Below, piece by piece: positions 6,603-13,002 of a DNA stretch of 20,142 bases (position 1 is its first letter; each line of letters begins with the position of its first letter). Below the pieces are notes generated by a model. The model worked only from the letters and a program-made list of their open reading frames with translations. It did no database searches and was not told where the DNA came from. The DNA comes from Chloroflexota bacterium (lineage in GTDB: Bacteria > Chloroflexota > Anaerolineae > Anaerolineales > Anaerolineaceae): NCBI GenBank assembly GCA_019136175.1, contig JAGVUS010000053.1:1-20142 (forward strand), written 5' to 3'. The position numbers were made by a program, and so were the translations under genes.

Positions 6603-7439
6603 ATGATAGAAATCCTGACAGACAGCTGCTCCGATCTCAATCCGGAATTAATCGATCGTTTTCACCTGCAAGTGATCCCCCTGCAGGTTTTTATCGCAAA
6701 TCGAAACCTCAGGGATGGGGAAATTAAACTTGCCCAGTTATTCGATGAGGTTTCCAAAACCAGCCAGTTGCCCAAAACTGCCGCCCCCTCGGTGGGTGAT
6801 TTTCTACAATATTTTAACACTCCGGGAGAAAAGATTTTTATCGGTATTTCCTCCCAACTTTCGGCAACCATGCAAAACGCCAGCCTGGCAATGGCACAAC
6901 TGGGTCGTAATGATATTTGTTTGATCGACTCGCTCAACCTTTCCACGGGGATTGGCTTGCTGGTTTGCAAAGCCGCCGAACTGCGCGACCAGGGATACCC
7001 ACTTGATGCCATCTGCAAGGAAATTGAGGCAACCCGCCCGCTGGTTCATTCCACATTTATCATTGACACCCTGGATTATCTCTACAAGGGAGGTCGATGC
7101 AATGCCCTGGAACTGGTGATGGGCAGCCTTTTGAGAATCCGACCTGTCATTGAAGTTCGCCAAGATGGAACAATGGGGGTTAAGGAAAAAATTGCCTCCA
7201 CTCGCAAAAAAGCACTCCAAAGCCTGTTGAAGGATTTTGAATCCCTGCTCCCCAACGTTGACCTTCACAGGATTTTTATCACCCATACAGGTTGCGATTC
7301 TGATGCCGAATACCTCAAAATCGAGCTGAAGAAACTGGCGAAGATTGATGAAATCCACATCACATATGCTGGAGCAACCATCGCCAGCCATTGTGGTCCA
7401 AATACGATTGGGATCCTTTATATCCTGAAACAGCCATAA
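6603..7439 (+). CDS. DegV-family fatty-acid-binding protein
   Basis: DegV proteins bind a fatty acid in a deep pocket; in Firmicutes the related FakB delivers fatty acids to the FakA kinase. The 278-residue protein matches the family in length and motifs: ILTDSCSDLNPEL at the N-terminus, VIPLQVFI, GISSQLSATMQNA with the serines that hold the carboxylate, and DTLDYLYKGGRCNALE near residues 155-170. The C-terminus has THTGCDSDAEYL and a closing HCGPNTIGI. The ATG has a GGTGA ribosome site. No fakA gene is in the window, so a role as a FakB kinase subunit is only possible, not shown. A strong terminator follows 55 bases later. Confidence 0.93.
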   Translation: MIEILTDSCSDLNPELIDRFHLQVIPLQVFIANRNLRDGEIKLAQLFDEVSKTSQLPKTAAPSVGDFLQYFNTPGEKIFIGISSQLSATMQNASLAMAQLGRNDICLIDSLNLSTGIGLLVCKAAELRDQGYPLDAICKEIEATRPLVHSTFIIDTLDYLYKGGRCNALELVMGSLLRIRPVIEVRQDGTMGVKEKIASTRKKALQSLLKDFESLLPNVDLHRIFITHTGCDSDAEYLKIELKKLAKIDEIHITYAGATIASHCGPNTIGILYILKQP

Positions 7440-7494
7440 ATCCCAATGCTGTCATCATGGATCAAGTGAGTGTTGAAATATCATTATAGAAAAT

Positions 7495-7531
7495 AATCAG
7501 AGTGCCCATTCGATGAGCACTCTGATTTTTT
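7495..7531 (+). terminator. Terminator between degV and the convergent oxoamine synthase gene
   Basis: Perfect 11-base stem AATCAGAGTGC (7495-7505) and GCACTCTGATT (7517-7527) with an 11-base loop, ending in a run of six T (7526-7531). Leftward the stem is followed by ATTTTCTAT, so it may also work for the convergent gene ending at 7545. Confidence 0.9.
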
Positions 7532-7544
7532 CAACCGAATGATG

Positions 7545-8726
7545 TCAGGAAATTACACCCAGTTGTTTTCCAACCACAGAGAATATTTCCAGAACGCGAT
7601 CCAGTTGTTCATCCGTATGCGTAGCCATATAGCTGGTGCGCAATAATTGTCGTCCGGGCGGAACAGCCGGGCTGATAACCGGATTGACAAAAACACCTGC
7701 ATCAAACAGCGCCCGCCAAAAGAGAAATGTCCGTTCATCATCGCCAATGATGATGGGGATAACGGGTGTTACAGAATGACCGATATCAAAACCAAGACTG
7801 CGAAAACCCGCCCGCATTTTTTCGGCAATCTGGTTGACCCGGAAGATGCGTTCAGGTTCTTCACGCATCACCTGCAAGGCAGCCAGTGCAGCAGCAGCAT
7901 TCCCTGCTGGGATGCTGGCACTGAAAATCAATGCCCGCGCATGGTGTTTGATGTAGTGGACAACATCATCATCTCCAGCAATAAATCCGCCCAGGCTTGC
8001 GAAGGATTTACTGAAGGTGGACATGATCAAATCGACATCGTTTGTCAATCCAAAATGAGCAGCCGTTCCTTTGCCCCCACCAAGGACACCCATGCCGTGG
8101 GCATCGTCAACCATAATACGTGCGCCATATTTTTTTGCCAGGGGCACAATGTTGGGGAGGTCAGCAAGGTCGCCTTCCATGCTGAACAAGCCATCCACAA
8201 CAATCAGCCTTCCCACTGTATCCGGGATGGATTGCAGTACCCGTTCCAGATGATTCATGTCATTATGGATGAAACGTTCCAATTTCCCATATCCCAGCCG
8301 AGCACCATCCACAATACTGGCATGGTCATCCTTGTCAAGAATAACCACATCCCCCCGCCCCACCAATGCGCTGACGGTGCCAAGGTTGGTCTGCATCCCC
8401 GTGGAAAATACCAGGGCAGCCTCTTTGCCCACCCATTCCGCCAGTTCGTGCTCCAATTGTTCATGCAGTTCCAGTGTCCCATTCAGAAAGCGGGAACCGG
8501 TGCAGCTGGTACCAAACCGTTCCACAGCCCGTATGGCTGCTTCACGCACCTTGGGATGGGTTGTCAATCCAAGGTAATTGTTCGAACCGCACATAATCAA
8601 TCGTCTGCCGTGAAAAACGGTTTCCGATCCCTCATTTTCTGTCATTGGAATGAAATATGGATAAACCCCCCGGGCAATTGCTTCACGAGCATCCTGGAAA
8701 GCATAACATTTCTCAAAAATATCCAT
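7545..8726 (-). CDS. PLP-dependent alpha-oxoamine synthase, serine-palmitoyltransferase-like
   Basis: Enzymes of this family condense an amino acid with an acyl-CoA or acyl-ACP and lose CO2. The 393-residue protein has the full fold: CGSNNYLGLTTHP near residue 50, GSRFLNGTLELHE, KDDHASIVDGARLGYG with the PLP-stacking His135, VDDAHGMGVLG (207-217), and the PLP lysine K240 in STFSKSFASLGGFIAGD. The TFSKSFAS-GGF context and the N-terminal GVYPYF...GSNNYLGL resemble bacterial serine palmitoyltransferases more than BioF or Kbl, where the lysine context is usually TLGKA. No biotin or threonine-degradation gene is adjacent. Kbl and BioF remain possible. The ATG has a GAGGATG ribosome site. The gene stands alone between a terminator and a hairpin-bearing spacer. 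Confidence 0.85.
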   Translation of the reverse strand: MDIFEKCYAFQDAREAIARGVYPYFIPMTENEGSETVFHGRRLIMCGSNNYLGLTTHPKVREAAIRAVERFGTSCTGSRFLNGTLELHEQLEHELAEWVGKEAALVFSTGMQTNLGTVSALVGRGDVVILDKDDHASIVDGARLGYGKLERFIHNDMNHLERVLQSIPDTVGRLIVVDGLFSMEGDLADLPNIVPLAKKYGARIMVDDAHGMGVLGGGKGTAAHFGLTNDVDLIMSTFSKSFASLGGFIAGDDDVVHYIKHHARALIFSASIPAGNAAAALAALQVMREEPERIFRVNQIAEKMRAGFRSLGFDIGHSVTPVIPIIIGDDERTFLFWRALFDAGVFVNPVISPAVPPGRQLLRTSYMATHTDEQLDRVLEIFSVVGKQLGVIS

Positions 8727-8788
8727 TGCTGCATCCTCATTTTGAATTGAAAATAATTGAAAGGAATAATTCCATTAGGAATTGTTCG

Positions 8789-8794
8789 ATTATA
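8789..8794 (-). promoter_or_regulatory. Candidate -10 box of the oxoamine synthase gene
   Basis: TATAAT on the minus strand, 63 bases before the start codon. The bases at -35 (AACAAT at 17) are a poor match, so the promoter is weak or activator-dependent, or the match is chance. Confidence 0.35.
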
Positions 8795-8854
8795 ACCTGA
8801 AACAGAATGTTATTGTTACAGGTTGAGAATTACCATCCATCGTGATTCCATACA

Positions 8855-8890
8855 GGAACAATGGCAGAGGCTGATCTCTCCCATTGTTCC
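8855..8890. repeat. Unexplained long hairpin downstream of rpiB
   Basis: GGAACAATGG pairs perfectly with CCATTGTTCC, and after one C-C mismatch four more pairs (AGAG/CTCT) extend the stem to 14 of 15 around a GCTGAT loop. No T tract follows on either strand, so it is not a classical terminator. A further ATTGTTCC copy (8914-8921) overlaps the rpiB stop codon. Confidence 0.6.
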
Positions 8891-8911
8891 AAGCTTCCGA
8901 TGTTACAAATA

Positions 8912-9352
8912 TTATTGTTCCAATTGAACGATTTTGTTAAATCGGCGATGATGTCGTTCTTCCGTCGAGAATTTTGCCCCCAAAAATGCGATGATAATTT
9001 CCCTTGCCAATTCCTGACCAATGATCCGGGCACCAAGGCATAAGGCGTTCATATTATCGTGTTCCACCCCCTGGTGAGCTGAATAGGTATCGTGGCAGAC
9101 GCCAGCATACACCCCTTTCAGTTTATTGGCTGCAATACATGCGCCCACCCCCGACCCGCACAGTATAATCGCCCGATCCACCAAACCGGATTGCAACTCC
9201 CGTCCGGCTTTTTCAGCAATATCCGGATAATCCACACTGTCTGTGTTGTATGTACCCAGATCCAGCACTTCATGTCCAAGATTTTGTACCACTGATATCA
9301 CAAGCGGTTTTAGAAGGAATCCCGCATGATCGCACGCAATAGCTATACGCAT
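8912..9352 (-). CDS. rpiB: Ribose-5-phosphate isomerase B
   Basis: RpiB interconverts ribose 5-phosphate and ribulose 5-phosphate in the pentose phosphate pathway, in the cytoplasm. The 146-residue protein has the family's usual length. It begins MRIAIACDHAGF with the active-site Asp-His pair, has DSVDYPDIA, and ILCGSGVGACIAANK with catalytic Cys65 and the phosphate/anion-hole loop. It ends with the conserved HDNMNALCLGARIIG segment; the more common spelling here is HNDAN, so HDN is a small deviation. The ATG has an AGGAGG ribosome site 7 bases upstream. A weak extended -10 (TGA then TAAAAT, at 9375-9383) lies upstream, after the copZ terminator. LacA/LacB galactose-6-phosphate isomerases share the fold, but the Cys in the CGSG loop favours RpiB. 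Confidence 0.94.
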   Translation of the reverse strand: MRIAIACDHAGFLLKPLVISVVQNLGHEVLDLGTYNTDSVDYPDIAEKAGRELQSGLVDRAIILCGSGVGACIAANKLKGVYAGVCHDTYSAHQGVEHDNMNALCLGARIIGQELAREIIIAFLGAKFSTEERHHRRFNKIVQLEQ

Positions 9353-9390
9353 TTTTGCCTCCTGTATAATCCTGATTTTATCATGAATAC

Positions 9391-9420
9391 AAAACAGCCC
9401 GCCATTCAGCAGGCTGTTTT
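9391..9420 (-). terminator. Terminator of csoR-copZ
   Basis: AAAACAGCC (9391-9399) pairs with GGCTGTTTT (9412-9420); after one mismatch GC/GC extends the stem around a CATTCA loop. Read leftward the stem ends in TTTTGTATT. Rightward it ends in TTTTGTGTTTT, so it could work both ways. Confidence 0.8.
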
Positions 9421-9447
9421 GTGTTTTCCGGATCCGAAATGGACTGG

Positions 9448-9657
9448 CTATTCCTTCTGGGGCGGATAGTGGATTTCCACAAGCAGCTTTTCAATTTGAT
9501 CCTCGGTCGCCGGTTCAGTAAACTCAACAGTCACCTTCCTGGTCTGAGAATCTCCTTCCACCCTCTGAATTCCCGGTAACTCACCCAGTTCCATCTTAAT
9601 CGTATGGATACAGTGCCCGCATGATATGGCAGGGATATGGTATGTAATCGTTTTCAT
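9448..9657 (-). CDS. copZ: Heavy-metal-associated domain protein, CopZ-like copper chaperone
   Basis: This is a single HMA domain of 69 residues, the size of a stand-alone copper chaperone that carries Cu(I) in the cytoplasm and hands it to transporters or regulators. The metal motif is AISCGHC, with Cys13 and Cys16; the usual MxCxxC has Ile in place of Met. The rest fits the beta-alpha-beta-beta-alpha-beta fold, with a GIQRVEGD turn and a VTVEF strand. It starts 18 bases after the csoR stop and is probably co-transcribed with it, so it should be derepressed by copper. A spaced AAAGGAG ribosome site overlaps the gap. No CopA ATPase is visible in the window, so metal identity rests on the CsoR neighbour. 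Confidence 0.85.
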   Translation of the reverse strand: MKTITYHIPAISCGHCIHTIKMELGELPGIQRVEGDSQTRKVTVEFTEPATEDQIEKLLVEIHYPPQKE

Positions 9658-9675
9658 TTTATGCTCCTTTATTAA

Positions 9676-9945
9676 TTAAACCTGTGTTGCTGCATTATAA
9701 ACATCAACAATTTCCTTCAAGACACGTTCCCGTTCGTTGGGATCATCTCCCTGCACTGCTGTAATCAGGCAGGAATTAAGGTGATTTTCCAGAATCATCC
9801 CGCCGATTTTATTCAATGCAGCCTGTACCGCCTGGATTTGCCGAATAACGTCAATACAATAAGCATCCTCCTCAACCATTTTTTGAATTCCTCGAAGGTG
9901 CCCTTCCGCAATTTTCAAACGAGTCATCACATCTGCATTTTTCAT
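9676..9945 (-). CDS. csoR: CsoR-type copper-sensing repressor
   Basis: CsoR binds Cu(I) and then releases its operator DNA. The 89-residue all-helical protein matches the DUF156 family: MTRLKIAEGHLRGIQKMVEED, then Cys30 (AYCIDVIRQI), and His55 and Cys59 (ENHLNSC). The spacings 25 and 4 equal those of the known ligands Cys36, His61 and Cys65 of M. tuberculosis CsoR, which supports Cu(I) over FrmR- or RcnR-type sensing. I chose the ATG at 9945 because GAGGAG is 5 bases away; the ATG at 9948 is too close, and the frame upstream to 10128 runs through the promoter and operator. copZ follows. A GC-rich palindrome sits at its transcription start. Confidence 0.93.
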   Translation of the reverse strand: MKNADVMTRLKIAEGHLRGIQKMVEEDAYCIDVIRQIQAVQAALNKIGGMILENHLNSCLITAVQGDDPNERERVLKEIVDVYNAATQV

Positions 9946-9960
9946 CATTTCTCCTCGTCC

Positions 9961-9982
9961 ATCCCCCCCTGGGGGGTGGGAT
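9961..9982. promoter_or_regulatory. CsoR-type operator
   Basis: AT, seven C, T, six G, T, GGG, AT form a GC-tract pseudo-palindrome, the type known for CsoR operators. It lies exactly at the predicted csoR transcription start (about 9982) and only 15 bases upstream of the csoR ATG, which fits repression by bound apo-CsoR. Confidence 0.72.
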
Positions 9983-9988
9983 GATATG

Positions 9989-10017
9989 ATGGTATCAATT
10001 CCACCCATATTTGTCAA
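9989..10017 (-). promoter_or_regulatory. Promoter of csoR-copZ
   Basis: On the minus strand: consensus TTGACA (10012-10017), 17-base spacer, TACCAT (9989-9994). Its -35 box overlaps the -35 of the divergent tlpA-like gene. Confidence 0.65.
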
Positions 10018-10040
10018 GTTTATTCGTCCAATGCTATAAT
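10011..10040 (+). promoter_or_regulatory. Promoter of the tlpA-lgt-SDR genes
   Basis: TTGTCA (10011-10016), 18-base spacer, TATAAT (10035-10040) with TGC before it (extended -10). The near-palindromic TTGTCAA serves as -35 on both strands, so the two polymerases should compete. Confidence 0.7.
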
Positions 10041-10069
10041 GACTTAATGGTGACAAAACGGGAATCAAT

Positions 10070-10621
10070 ATGAACTGGATCATTCGACATTTCACCCCAA
10101 TTTCCATACTCTCCATTATTTTTTCCATCCTCTGGATTGGTCTGACATCCTTCCTTCTACCATTACCTGTCCATCAGTCCGCCAGCGCCCCCCGTGCGGG
10201 TTTTTCCGCACCAGATTTTTCGCTTCCCGATCTTCAGGGCTCATCCCTCCAGCTTGGCGACCTCAAGGGGAAAGTAGTTATTCTGAACTTTTGGGCGAGT
10301 TGGTGTTCGCCGTGCAAAGCGGAAATGCCCGCTTTTCAATCGGTGTACTCCCAATGGAAAGAGGAAGGGATCGAGATTGTTGCTGTCAACACAACAAGCC
10401 AGGATTCGCTGGCAGGTATCCAGTCTTTTGTCTCTTCCTATCAATTATCTTTTCCTATTCTTCTTGATTCTGACGGGAGCGTGAACCAGTTGTATCGTGT
10501 CCAGGCTCTACCCACAACATTTCTGATCGACCGCCAGGGCATGATCCGCGAAGTGATCATCGGAGGACCTGTCCCGGAAGCCAGCCTGATTCAAAAGGTG
10601 GAAATGTTAATAAAGGAATAA
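10070..10621 (+). CDS. TlpA/ResA-like membrane-anchored thiol-disulfide oxidoreductase
   Basis: This is a thioredoxin-fold protein held on the outer face of the membrane, where such proteins reduce or shuffle disulfides, for example in cytochrome c maturation. The 183 residues comprise a single N-terminal membrane anchor (about 12-32), a short linker, then an AhpC/TlpA domain: SAPDFSLPDLQG, VVILNFWASWCSPCKAEMP with Cys79 and Cys82, and the cis-proline loop QALPTTFLID. No lipobox is visible, so it is a membrane helix rather than a lipoprotein. The lgt-like gene follows 6 bases later. It faces csoR-copZ and shares their -35 region, which hints at a link to copper or thiol stress. Only a weak GGGAA ribosome site precedes the ATG. 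Confidence 0.9.
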   Translation: MNWIIRHFTPISILSIIFSILWIGLTSFLLPLPVHQSASAPRAGFSAPDFSLPDLQGSSLQLGDLKGKVVILNFWASWCSPCKAEMPAFQSVYSQWKEEGIEIVAVNTTSQDSLAGIQSFVSSYQLSFPILLDSDGSVNQLYRVQALPTTFLIDRQGMIREVIIGGPVPEASLIQKVEMLIKE

Positions 10622-10627
10622 CAGGTC

Positions 10628-11389
10628 ATGTTTCCCATCCTCAACATCGGTCCTCTTGCGCTTCAAACATCTGGTTTGTTAATCCTGGCTGGCATCTGGC
10701 TTGGAATAACCATCAGCGAAAAATCCCTGCCAAAGATAACACGTCTAATCTCTGCCTCCAACCTCTACAACCTGGTGTTTCTCTCCCTCCTTGCCGGGTT
10801 GATCGGGGGACGGTTCATATTTGTCCTTCTCCATCCTGAGGCATTTCGTGGAAACTGGATCAGCGCTTTCATCCCAAATACGCAAATGTTCGACGTTTCT
10901 GGCGGACTGATCATCGCCTTGATTGCTGCTCTTGTGTACAGTCAACAAAAACATCTGCCATTTTGGGCAACCCTCGACTCGCTGACGCCAATGTTGGCAG
11001 TTATTTCCATCTTCATCGGTCTGGCAAATCTTGCTTCCGGAAATGCTTATGGCACTCCCACCAACCTGCCCTGGGGAATTGAACTCTGGGGTGCCACCCG
11101 CCATCCCACGCAAATCTATCATATCCTTTCAGCCATGGTCATCCTTTGGTTAATAATTCCGGGAAAAACCATCCACCCTTACCCATCAGGGATCCGTTTT
11201 TTAATATTTCTATCCTGCACATCATTCATTCTCCTATTGATTGATACATTTCATGGAGAAGGCGCACTGATTTTGGATCGGTTCCGCCAGGTACAGCTCT
11301 TTGCCCTGGTCATTTTGGGAATATCCGTCCATCAGATATTCAAGCGAAAAAATGCAGTCTCTGGTGAGGCGCAAAATGCATCAACCTGA
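10628..11389 (+). CDS. Divergent prolipoprotein diacylglyceryl transferase (Lgt)-family membrane protein
   Basis: Lgt attaches diacylglycerol to the lipobox Cys of prelipoproteins. This 253-residue protein has about seven hydrophobic segments and the family landmarks: GLIGGRFIFVLLHPE, VSGGLIIALIAAL, IGLANLASGNAYGTPTNLPWG, and RHPTQIYH (158-165). Several canonical positions differ. The HGG histidine (E. coli His103) is Ser91 (VSGGL). The RIGNF arginine (Arg143) is replaced (IGLANL), while the following Asn is kept, and GE is GN. So catalysis by the standard route is doubtful. It lies 6 bases after the TlpA-like gene, with an AAAGGAATA ribosome site overlapping that stop, and its end overlaps the next gene by 14 bases. 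It may be a real but divergent Lgt, or a relative with a different, perhaps thiol- or envelope-linked, job. Confidence 0.75.
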   Translation: MFPILNIGPLALQTSGLLILAGIWLGITISEKSLPKITRLISASNLYNLVFLSLLAGLIGGRFIFVLLHPEAFRGNWISAFIPNTQMFDVSGGLIIALIAALVYSQQKHLPFWATLDSLTPMLAVISIFIGLANLASGNAYGTPTNLPWGIELWGATRHPTQIYHILSAMVILWLIIPGKTIHPYPSGIRFLIFLSCTSFILLLIDTFHGEGALILDRFRQVQLFALVILGISVHQIFKRKNAVSGEAQNAST

Positions 11390-12116
11390 TTTACCACTAC
11401 TAAATAAGACCATCCTAATTACCGGTGCAGCCCGCCGCATTGGGCGGGAACTGGCATTGGGCGCCGCCAGGGCTGGTGCAAACATCCTCCTCCACCACGC
11501 CCATTCTCCTGGCGCAGCCGAAGAAACTGCCAAACGTATCCAGGATCTTGGCAGGAAGGTTGAAATCCTTCCATGTGATTTTTCCAATCCCCCGGATGTG
11601 CTCCATTTGGTGCAAACCGCATGGAATATCCGCCCGTTTGAAATTCTCGTTAACAGTGCATCCATTTTCTCCCCACTTACGGTGGAAGACACCAGTCTGG
11701 AAGATTGGCAGACCCACCTCAACATTAATTTAACTGCCCCATTCCTGCTGTCCCAATCTTTTGCCCGCCTTCTTCCCCAAGACCATGTGGGAAGGATTAT
11801 CAATATCCTGGATTGGCGCGCTCTTCAACCGGGTGCCGATCACCTGCCCTACACCATCAGCAAGGCTGCGCTTGCCGCTCTAACCCGGTCACTTGCGATT
11901 TCCTTTGCCCCCAGGATCACGGTCAACGGCTTGGCGCTTGGTGCCATCCTCCCTGCTGCGGATGGATCCAATCCACAAGCTGCCGCCCAGGCTGCTCTGA
12001 TTCCCCGTTTCGCTACAATGGATGAACTGGTGCATGCTTTTTTGTTCCTTGCCGCTGGAACAGGTTACGTCACCGGTGAGGTTTTACACCTCGATGGAGG
12101 AAGACACCTGCGGTGA
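11376..12116 (+). CDS. Short-chain dehydrogenase, pteridine-reductase (PTR1/FolM)-like
   Basis: This NADPH-dependent SDR of 246 residues has three marks of pteridine reductases. The nucleotide motif TGAARRIG (16-23) is TGxxxRxG, not TGxxxGxG. Catalytic Asp146 (NILDWRAL) stands in place of the usual Ser. YTISK contains Tyr159 and Lys163. The Asp-to-Tyr distance of 13 equals that of Asp181 and Tyr194 in Leishmania PTR1. NSAS near 93-96 is the usual NNAG variant, and the C-terminal VTGEVLHLDGG is typical. It is followed by folB and folK, so a dihydromonapterin/dihydrofolate reductase role is likely. I chose the ATG at 11376 for its GTGAGG site; a longer frame back to 11301 lies fully inside the lgt-like gene. 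General SDR activity on another substrate cannot be excluded. Confidence 0.82.
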   Translation: MHQPDLPLLNKTILITGAARRIGRELALGAARAGANILLHHAHSPGAAEETAKRIQDLGRKVEILPCDFSNPPDVLHLVQTAWNIRPFEILVNSASIFSPLTVEDTSLEDWQTHLNINLTAPFLLSQSFARLLPQDHVGRIINILDWRALQPGADHLPYTISKAALAALTRSLAISFAPRITVNGLALGAILPAADGSNPQAAAQAALIPRFATMDELVHAFLFLAAGTGYVTGEVLHLDGGRHLR

Positions 12117-12163
12117 TCTTCAAGTAAAATAGAAGTATCCGAATAACCCTTGGAAAGGCAGAC

Positions 12164-12517
12164 ATGGATCAAATATTTATCGATCATTTACTTGCCCGCG
12201 GAATCATTGGAATTTCCGAAAACGAACGCTCCCAGCCACAGGATATTCTCATCAATATCGTGATTTTTACAGATATCAGTAAAGTGGCTGTCTCTGATGA
12301 TATTGAGGACACAGTCAACTACAGGTCAATGGCAAAAATGGTGCTTGCCTATGCCAATGAAGTGGGCAGGCATACTGTTGAAGCATTGGCGGCAGATATC
12401 GCTCAATTACTTCTCAAAGAAACTGGCGTGAGAGGTGTACGGGTCCGGGTGGAAAAACCGGGGGCTGTCCGCTTTTCCCGGTCAGTTGGTGTGGAAATTG
12501 AAAGGTGGAATCCCTAA
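12164..12517 (+). CDS. folB: Dihydroneopterin aldolase
   Basis: FolB cleaves 7,8-dihydroneopterin to 6-hydroxymethyl-dihydropterin and glycolaldehyde in folate synthesis. The 117-residue protein has the usual length and the conserved pieces: IFIDHLLARGIIGISENER at the N-terminus, in which Glu of GISENER is the substrate-pocket residue. A DTVNYRSMA segment holds the Tyr of the active site, then come HTVEALAADIA and the closing VRVEKPGAVRFSRSVGVEI with the catalytic Lys. It starts 47 bases after the SDR stop, with a GGAAAGG ribosome site. folK begins 8 bases after its stop. Together with folK and the convergent folE it covers three successive pterin steps. Confidence 0.95.
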   Translation: MDQIFIDHLLARGIIGISENERSQPQDILINIVIFTDISKVAVSDDIEDTVNYRSMAKMVLAYANEVGRHTVEALAADIAQLLLKETGVRGVRVRVEKPGAVRFSRSVGVEIERWNP

Positions 12518-12525
12518 GGGGAAAT

Positions 12526-13002
12526 ATGGCGCATCAAGCGATCCTGTTGATTGGATCCAATATCGATCCTACAGTAAATATCCCGAAAGCAATCCACCTC
12601 CTGCGGGAAGCCCATCCAATTGCCCGCATTTCTTCGGTGTGGGAAACCAATGCAGTTGGTCGGAATGATGCCCCCAGGTTCTTAAACCTTGCTGTGGAAA
12701 TCAACACTGTGATGGACATGGCAACATTAAAGGAATCCAGCCTTAAACAGATTGAAACCAGGCTGTGTCGAATTCGCACTGAAGATAAAAATGCACCACG
12801 AACAATGGATATTGATATTATTTTGTTCGATCAGCAGGTTGTTGATCCCACGCTATGGGCGCAAGTGCACATCATCCTGCCAGTAGCGGAAATCTGCCCC
12901 GAATTTCAGCACCCCGTCACAGGAATCAAACTGACTGAGCTTGCCAGGAGGTTATACCCTGGAAGCCAGGCAAGAATCGTGGAAGACCTGGTTTTGGATT
13001 AG
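12526..13002 (+). CDS. folK: 6-hydroxymethyl-7,8-dihydropterin pyrophosphokinase (HPPK)
   Basis: FolK transfers pyrophosphate from ATP to 6-hydroxymethyl-dihydropterin, the product of FolB. The 158-residue protein starts MAHQAILLIGSNID, the typical LGSN-like substrate strand. It then has SSVWET, APRFLNLAVEI (the FxN motif of the pterin pocket), and NAPRTMDIDIILFDQQVV, the signature in which two Asp bind Mg2+. IILPVAEICPEFQHPVTG matches the usual HPR...R.FVL..L..I.P...HP region, although the HPR part is altered to VHIILP. I chose the ATG at 12526 for its AAGGGGAA ribosome site. Its TAG stop overlaps the stop of convergent folE by 3-4 bases. Confidence 0.94.
   Translation: MAHQAILLIGSNIDPTVNIPKAIHLLREAHPIARISSVWETNAVGRNDAPRFLNLAVEINTVMDMATLKESSLKQIETRLCRIRTEDKNAPRTMDIDIILFDQQVVDPTLWAQVHIILPVAEICPEFQHPVTGIKLTELARRLYPGSQARIVEDLVLD

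Noticed and set aside
7647..8750. Rightward open frame of 367 codons opposite the oxoamine synthase gene
   Set aside because: It is antisense to a complete PLP enzyme with all motifs, and has no motif or plausible composition of its own.
9946..10128. N-terminal extension of CsoR by about 60 residues
   Set aside because: It would translate the csoR promoter and operator, and the ribosome site is placed for the inner ATG; the known family length matches the short form.
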